Part shown: in pieces, positions 58,730-64,000 of the stretch
Numbering within the stretch: the stretch's first letter is position 1
Layout of the letters: every line of letters starts with the position of its first letter
Source of the DNA: Oscarella lobularis
Taxonomy: Eukaryota; Porifera; Homoscleromorpha; Homosclerophorida; Oscarellidae
Length of the DNA: 64,000 nucleotides
Assembly (NCBI RefSeq): GCF_947507565.1
Contig: NC_089184.1
Coordinates: 930,001 to 994,000 of the forward strand
Direction of reading: 5' to 3'
Notes under the pieces: model-generated
Databases searched by the model: none
Seen by the model: the letters and a program-made list of their open reading frames with translations, nothing else
Told to the model about the DNA's origin: nothing
Position numbers and translations under genes: made by a program

Positions 58730-61700
58730 ATGTTTCGCTTTCGTCGTGTTCGACGGGTTTCGCGAGCCTACACTACGAGTGAGTCATATGGAAAATCGTT
58801 TTTATTTCCCCATGCATAATCCTGTGAACTGAGGTCTCACAAACGAGGCAATGAAAAGGCAAGAGAACGAGAATAGAAGCGATAGGAACATTATCGTTTT
58901 CCGATAACGCTCCAGAATTCGAAACATTGGCATAATAGCACACGTCGACGCCGGAAAAACGACAACGACCGAACGAATGCTCTATCTAGCCAAAGCGACT
59001 CGTCGAATGGGAGGTAGAACGAAGAGGTCAGCGAATCACTACGCAACATACACAATTCCGCAGACGTAGACGCGGGAACGACTGTAACCGACTACATGGA
59101 CCAGGTGAGACAAAAAACTCAGTCAGAACACCGGATAATGCGCACGCGATGTCCGATTTTCCATCCCCCCCCCCCCCCCCTTAGTAACCCCTGCCAAATA
59201 CTCGCTTCCATCTCCTAAATTTAGAAAATCCTGTGGGAGCTATTGCATTGTGTCCAATTTCGGGCGTTAGCGAACGGGGCTTCCCTCTCCGCGTCCATTC
59301 TTTAGCGGGTTTCTGACTTGATACAGGAGCGTACGCGAGGCATAACGGTCACGTCAGCGGCGGTTACCTTTCAATGGAAAGGCCACCGAATCAATCTAAT
59401 TGACACTCCCGGTGCTTCGTGAACTCGTTCAACTTCAATGACCTAATAGGACTTTGTGATAGGACACGTCGATTTCACGATCGAAGTGGAGCGATCCTTA
59501 CGCGTTCTCGACGGAGTCGTAGCCATATTAGACGGCGTGGCTGGAGTGGAGGTGGGGGGAGGCGATACAGGGGAAGGGAGGGGGGGATTCACGCACTGAC
59601 GCAGGCGCAGACCTTATCCGTGTGGAAACAATCAGATGCATATCGACTGCCAAAAATATGCTTCATTAATAAGATGGATAGGCCTGGGGCAAAGTAAGTT
59701 TAGCACGGGGGGAAGGCTGCAGCCTTCTCCTCTCTCTCTCTCTTTCTCGGAAGTTAGTCGGTTTTGTTAGCTTTGATTATTGTGTTGAAGCTATTCAAAG
59801 CAAATTAGGAGCGGATCCCTTGGTTACGCAGGTCAAAAGGATGACTTTGAAAAAAGAAAGCGGAGTACGGATTTTTTCTCTTTCCAGCTTGCAATCGGTT
59901 CTGGGCGAAATTTCGAGGGCGTACTTGATCTGCTAACGATGCGCGCGCGTCGTTGGCATGGCGGGAAAATGAGCGAGTGGGCTGCCCTAAGCGACGACGC
60001 GTCGTCGCTACGAGAACGAGCGCAGACAGCGAGACGAGCTCTCATTGAAAAGGCACGACACATAACGAAAGATTTTTTATAAAAAAATGACGAGAATTTG
60101 TGCAGTTAGCTGACGCTGATGAGAAGACCATGGAATGTCTCGTTGAGCGGCTCACTTTAGCATTCGATAGCATCGCCGCCGATGAGGTGAGGATGCAAGG
60201 CTATTGTACAACCCGCTGTTTCATTCATACGATCTCTTCCCATTCATTCATTCATTCATACGAATATTCATTCATTCGCGGGGGCCCCCTCCGTCCTGGA
60301 GTGTAGCTATTAATAAATTGGCCCCGTATTTACGTTCGTCTATTTCGCGAACCCCTCTGTTGACTTTTGATTTCGCTTGAGGCCCCCCTCGAACGCCGAC
60401 GTTTGTCTTTCAGATTCGCGCCGGAATTGCGCGAGCGACTTGCGCCGGCGCCGTCGTGCCGATCGTGTGCGGCTCGGCGCTCAAGGGAGTCGGCATCGAC
60501 GCCGTACTGGATTCGGTCGTCGACTTTTTGCCGCCGCCGCCCGCCGACGAATCGTACACCGTGCGCGTGCGCGCGTCTTCTCTTACTTTACCCCCGGGCT
60601 TATTAGGGCTAATGAATATGCTGAGGAGCCGCGCGCACTTGCATTCAAGGCACGACGCGGTGCCGCCGCGCGGGCGGGCGGGCGGGCGGGTCCCCGGGGC
60701 CACGATTTGAATGGAGTCGCCTATTAGGTTTTGCATGATAAGCAAAGGGGTCCGCTCGTGTTTCTTCGGCTCTATTCGGGCCGCCTGCGGCCGCACACCG
60801 CGCTTTATAACGTCAACAGAGAACGCCGGTAGACGAGTCGATGATACGAAAGGCGTGTTTGTGTACCTTCTCGCTTTTCCCTCCCGCCGCAGGGAAAAGG
60901 CGACTCGTCTCATCGAAATATTTGCGAATGAGCAGCGAGAAATAAAGGAGTTGCTTCCGGGTAATATCGGAGTTGCTGTTGGTTTTAAAGAGGTACGTAC
61001 GTTAGAGAGCTTGGAGAACGGTTTGGTTATAGTGGTCTGATCGGTTGTTGACAGACCGTTACGGGGGACACTCTGGTATCGTTAGCCGGACACAAAAAAT
61101 CCAGAGAAGCCTTAGCTGGACTCAGCGTTCCCGATCCGGTTTTCTATTGCACCATAGAGCCGGATTCGGCATCCTTACAGAAAGGTCCTTACGGGTGGGC
61201 TGTGGTTCGGTTGTCTGCTTTGAGACTGTGTGTCAGATTTGGACCATGCTTTGACGTGTCTAGCGCGGGAAGATCCGAGTTTGAGGGTGGTCAGCGATCC
61301 GGAAAGCGGACGGGTGGGGGTGGCGTTTTCTCCGTCTGGTTCGTCTCCTTTACGCATCCGCATGCTTTTAGACAATACTGAAAGGCATGGGCGAATTGCA
61401 TCTTGAAATCGTCGAGGACCGGATTCGGAAGGACTTCGGAGTCGCCGCGTCGCTTGGTCCTCTTCAAATTGCTTACAGGGAAACGATCACCTCAACTGCT
61501 ACGGAAACAGGTCATAAACGTCAGATTAGTCTCCTGTTTTTAGTTCTCTCCTGGGGCCTTTACTCTTAGAACAAGTTCTAGGTGCATGGGACAGTGTGGT
61601 TCCTTGCCAATATAGGTCTCTGTCTTCGATCTGCAGACTGTGGGACTTACCAATACTATAATGCACGGGCGTTAAAATTTTACTAATCCCAACTTGCTCT

Positions 61701-62488
61701 GAGGTCATTTTCTTCGTTATAGCGAATCGCTCGCTGTCCATTGGGGGACAGTTGAACGAAGTAGATATCACCTTGAGACTGAGCTCCGCGACCGGTCGCG
61801 GCCCTGTGGAAACGGTTACAAACGAATGCGCAAAGACGCGAGACGCAGAGATTATAGAGGCAGTGAGGAGTGGTATCATTTCAGCCTGTAGCAGAGGTAG
61901 CACGCTTACTTTTCCCCGCCCTTTATCGCGAGACTGAATTCATAATTTTGAGGACCCCTTGTCGCTTGTCCTGTCGTGGACGTTGAAGTCGCACTCTTAT
62001 CTCTCACTACAAGTCCTTCCGCCTCTTTGTCTGCCGTCGCCAGATGCGCAAATGAATGTGCGCTGAAGGCTCTCAGTGCTGCAGGGCCAGCTCTGCTAGA
62101 GCCGCGAATGCATCTCCAAGTACAACTGAAAATTGAGGCAGACGTGTGGAATGACTGATCTATTTTCTCTCCTAGATATCCACTCCAGAGGAGCATTTGA
62201 GCGCCGTTTTGTCAGATCTTTCTTCGTTGAGAAGTGGCATTGTGGAAGAAGTTCAAACTAGGCAAGACTTTCGCGTTGTATTGGCTACAGCACCGCTAGC
62301 GCGTTTACGAGTAAGCAAACTCCGAGAAGATTACATGTGGTTGCAGTATTTTGTAGGGCTATGCCAAGGAAATACGCAAACTTACTCACGGAACTGCAAC
62401 GTTCACTATGGAATTCAATTCGTATGCACTTGTAGCTCCCCACATGCAAGAACGAACGCTCAAGGAACTCAAAAGCTTCGTGTATTAA
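58730..62488 (+). CDS. GFM2: Mitochondrial ribosome-recycling factor EF-G2
   Basis: ATG 58730 gives a basic mitochondrial presequence ([16 protein letters not shown]). GTPase motifs across introns: [20 protein letters not shown] (G1), [12 protein letters not shown] (G2), DTPG|GHVDF (G3, intron between) and NKMDRPGA (G4). Then come [33 protein letters not shown] (domain III) and [10 protein letters not shown] (domain IV). The domain V end is [35 protein letters not shown]2mt releases ribosomes with mtRRF rather than translocating. The block order and C-terminus favour GFM2 over GFM1. The intron at 60650..60728 appears to be GC-AG and contains a GGGC repeat. Confidence 0.94.
59165..59180 (+). 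repeat. Poly-C run in a GFM2 intron
   Basis: 16 C in a row. Such runs are prone to sequencing and assembly error. Confidence 0.95.
60241..60274 (+). repeat. (CATT)n tetranucleotide repeat in a GFM2 intron
   Basis: Two blocks of CATT repeats interrupted by CATACGAATAT. Confidence 0.9.
60672..60690 (+). repeat. (GGGC)n G-quadruplex-forming motif
   Basis: Five GGG blocks separated by single C within the small GC-AG intron of GFM2, which fits the G4 consensus. Only 22 bp from the donor. Confidence 0.85.
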
Positions 62489-62675
62489 TAAAGCTGAGCT
62501 GTCAACCTTTACAGGAGGCATACAAGTTATAAATTTGGCAAATCTATGGTGCTTTTAGCGTGAAGGTCTCTGAAACGCGCAGGAGAGATGGGAAAGTGGC
62601 CACGTGTGCATTTTATTAGTGATTAATAAAAAAAGTACAAAAAATGACAGTCTAATTTCCCTGCCCCCGTGTTTT

Positions 62676-63218
62676 TTAGTAAACAAATAACGAATCGAGA
62701 GGAGCTTCAATTTTCTTTCTTCCCCCGAGCTCGGCAAGTTCAATGACGACAATACACTGAACGACGTTGGCGCCGATCGCTTCAATGAGAGAACACGTGG
62801 CCGACATGGTACCGCCCGTTGCTATGAGATCGTCGACTACGACCACGTTCTGACCCGATTGCACGGAATCCACTTGCAATTCGAAGCTGTCCGAGCCGTA
62901 TTCCTTTTCGTACGTGCGTCGCGTCACCGCGCCCGGGAGTTTTCCCGCCTTGCGCACGGGAACGAACGCCGCGCCGAATTTCAACGCGAGAAGCGGCCCG
63001 AATAGGAATCCGCGTGCGTCGAGACCTACGACGACGTCGATTCGCTTTCCCGAGCAGTTCTGCTTCAGTCGTTCGAACATGATGTCGATGAGGCTCTGGA
63101 ATGCGTTTGCGTCGCGTAGGACGGGAAATATGTCTCGGAATAGAACGCCTGGCTTGGGAAAGTCGGGATGGTCCGTTATCAGAGCTCGAATGTCGTCGAG
63201 AGACCTTTTCTGTGCCAT
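62676..63218 (-). CDS. APRT: Adenine phosphoribosyltransferase
   Basis: Single-exon protein of 180 residues, the same length as human APRT. It converts adenine and PRPP to AMP. Seen: LITDHPDFPKPGVLFRDIFPVL (N-terminal hood), VVVGLDARGFLFGP, PVRKAGKLPG, and the PRPP-binding loop VVVVDDLIATGGTMSA (about residues 121-136). The start at 63218 (MAQKRSLDDIRAL) is preferred over the longer frame because it fits family length. It is head to head with DAP3, 70 bp away. Confidence 0.97.
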   Translation of the reverse strand: MAQKRSLDDIRALITDHPDFPKPGVLFRDIFPVLRDANAFQSLIDIMFERLKQNCSGKRIDVVVGLDARGFLFGPLLALKFGAAFVPVRKAGKLPGAVTRRTYEKEYGSDSFELQVDSVQSGQNVVVVDDLIATGGTMSATCSLIEAIGANVVQCIVVIELAELGGRKKIEAPLDSLFVY

Positions 63219-63288
63219 TTTGAGTATCAAATCCTGGGCTTTGGAAAACCCGTACACTGCTGCGCGTTTTGTTGACTACATCCCCCCA
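63219..63288. promoter_or_regulatory. 70-bp bidirectional promoter core, APRT/DAP3
   Basis: 70 bp between ATG 63218 (-) and ATG 63289 (+). Confidence 0.5.
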
Positions 63289-64000
63289 ATGTCTTTATCG
63301 TTGCGACTTCGAAGACTAGCAGCTAATCGATCGATTGTGCAAACCCTTTGCACGTCTGTCGAAGCCGAGAAATCCGACGACGGCGCCGATCTACCGTGGA
63401 AACGACCCTACCTGACGAAAGAAAGCGACCCTGTTAGCAAGACAAATGCTCCCCGAAACGTATCGAACAGACTGTTTTCAGCTGAATCACTCTACGTCAG
63501 ATCTAAGTTTTCTGTATCAAATTCCAAGCACGGAGTATAAAGCACTTCTGAGCCACGGTCTTCCCCGAAGCTACAGAACAGAAGTGAATTTAGATGTACT
63601 ATTTTCATTCAATTTTCAAACTTGATCATCGAAGGTTGAAAATTTTGGCCAAGCTGGACTATTGATTCGAAGGCCGGCAATGAAAATCATAAAAAAGTTA
63701 CAAGATACGAAAAATGAAGTTCATCGCTTTCTCATAAGTATGAGAGAAGAAAAATTGTCGATTTTTATAAATGAGCGTTTGTTCTTCTGAGATGGTCCCG
63801 ATGGCTGTGGAAAATCATTGACGCTGGCTCATGTGATGCACTTCGGTTTCAAAGCGGGATGGCTTATAGTGCACCTCCCCTCTGGTAAATTACGCAGTTC
63901 TATATGTATTAGAAGATTTTACGTATAGGCTGGGAATTCTTTCATTTGATCTTCTCTCAGATATATATACAGTAGTGGAGATCAAATGAATGCATTCTCG
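63289..64000 (+). CDS. DAP3: Mitochondrial ribosomal protein S29 (DAP3), 5' part
   Basis: ATG 63289 gives a mitochondrial presequence (MSLSLRLRRLAANRSIVQTL). The LTKESDPVSKTNAP segment matches the DAP3 SESDP block. Later exons read IPSTEYKALLSHGLPRSYRTE, then FGQAGLLIRRPAMKIIKKLQ, then the P-loop GPDGCGKSLTLAHVMHF (about 63790-63840) and AGWLIVHLPS. It is a GTP/ATP-binding protein of the mitoribosomal small subunit. The gene continues past the right edge, so only about the first third is here. Confidence 0.87.

Noticed and set aside
1-64000. tRNA genes
   Set aside because: I looked for B-box-like GGTTCRANNCC with a matching A box. The only near match (about 47440) is ubiquilin coding sequence. 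A covariance-model scan would be decisive.
1-64000. CRISPR arrays, operons or other prokaryotic features
   Set aside because: All genes are spliced or typical eukaryotic families. No regularly spaced repeats were seen.

Overview
This is a gene-dense stretch of an animal nuclear genome. Introns are GT-AG (two look GC-AG), mostly 50-110 bp, and genes sit tens to a few hundred bases apart. The gene set (Islet LIM-homeodomain factor, repulsive guidance molecule, receptor tyrosine kinase and phosphatase, DAG lipase, SCAPER, atlastin-like GTPase) marks it as metazoan. The compact exon structure and unusual receptors fit a non-bilaterian. A sponge, possibly a homoscleromorph, is my best inference, but nothing in the sequence proves the species. 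A 200-base run of N marks it as a scaffold from an assembly.

Layout from left to right: DHX34 (-, cut by the left edge), RGM (+), UBL7-like (-), a receptor tyrosine phosphatase with a repeated ectodomain (-), an alpha-arrestin (+), ELL (-), sn-1 DAG lipase (+), ZNF277 (-), RPS17 (+), DCAF12 (-), a glutamate carboxypeptidase II-type peptidase (-), SENP8 (+) and CNBD2 (-). A gene-poor patch follows at about 27.3-30.7 kb. It holds a 500-bp duplication of the CNBD2 5' end, a TATA-driven spliced transcript candidate and short repeats. Then come an atlastin-like GTPase (+), a receptor tyrosine kinase (-), IQCH (+), GLMP (-), two tandem ENSA/ARPP19 genes (+), HACD3 (+), CIAO3 (-), ubiquilin (+, containing the gap), SCAPER (+), Islet (-), mitochondrial GFM2 (+), APRT (-) and DAP3/MRPS29 (+, cut by the right edge).

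Most neighbours are arranged head to head. Start codons are only about 40-100 bp apart for ZNF277/RPS17, NAALAD/SENP8, GLMP/ENSA, CIAO3/ubiquilin and APRT/DAP3, which implies shared bidirectional promoters.

The most notable context is the SCAPER-Islet pair. This linkage is known as ancient conserved microsynteny in animals, where SCAPER introns act as a bystander host for Islet regulatory DNA. Here SCAPER has one unusually long GC-AG intron with homeodomain- and POU-like motifs, and Islet itself has much longer introns than the rest of the window.

All exon models were made by eye from reading frames, splice consensus and remembered family sequences. Internal exon borders not stated explicitly are approximate.
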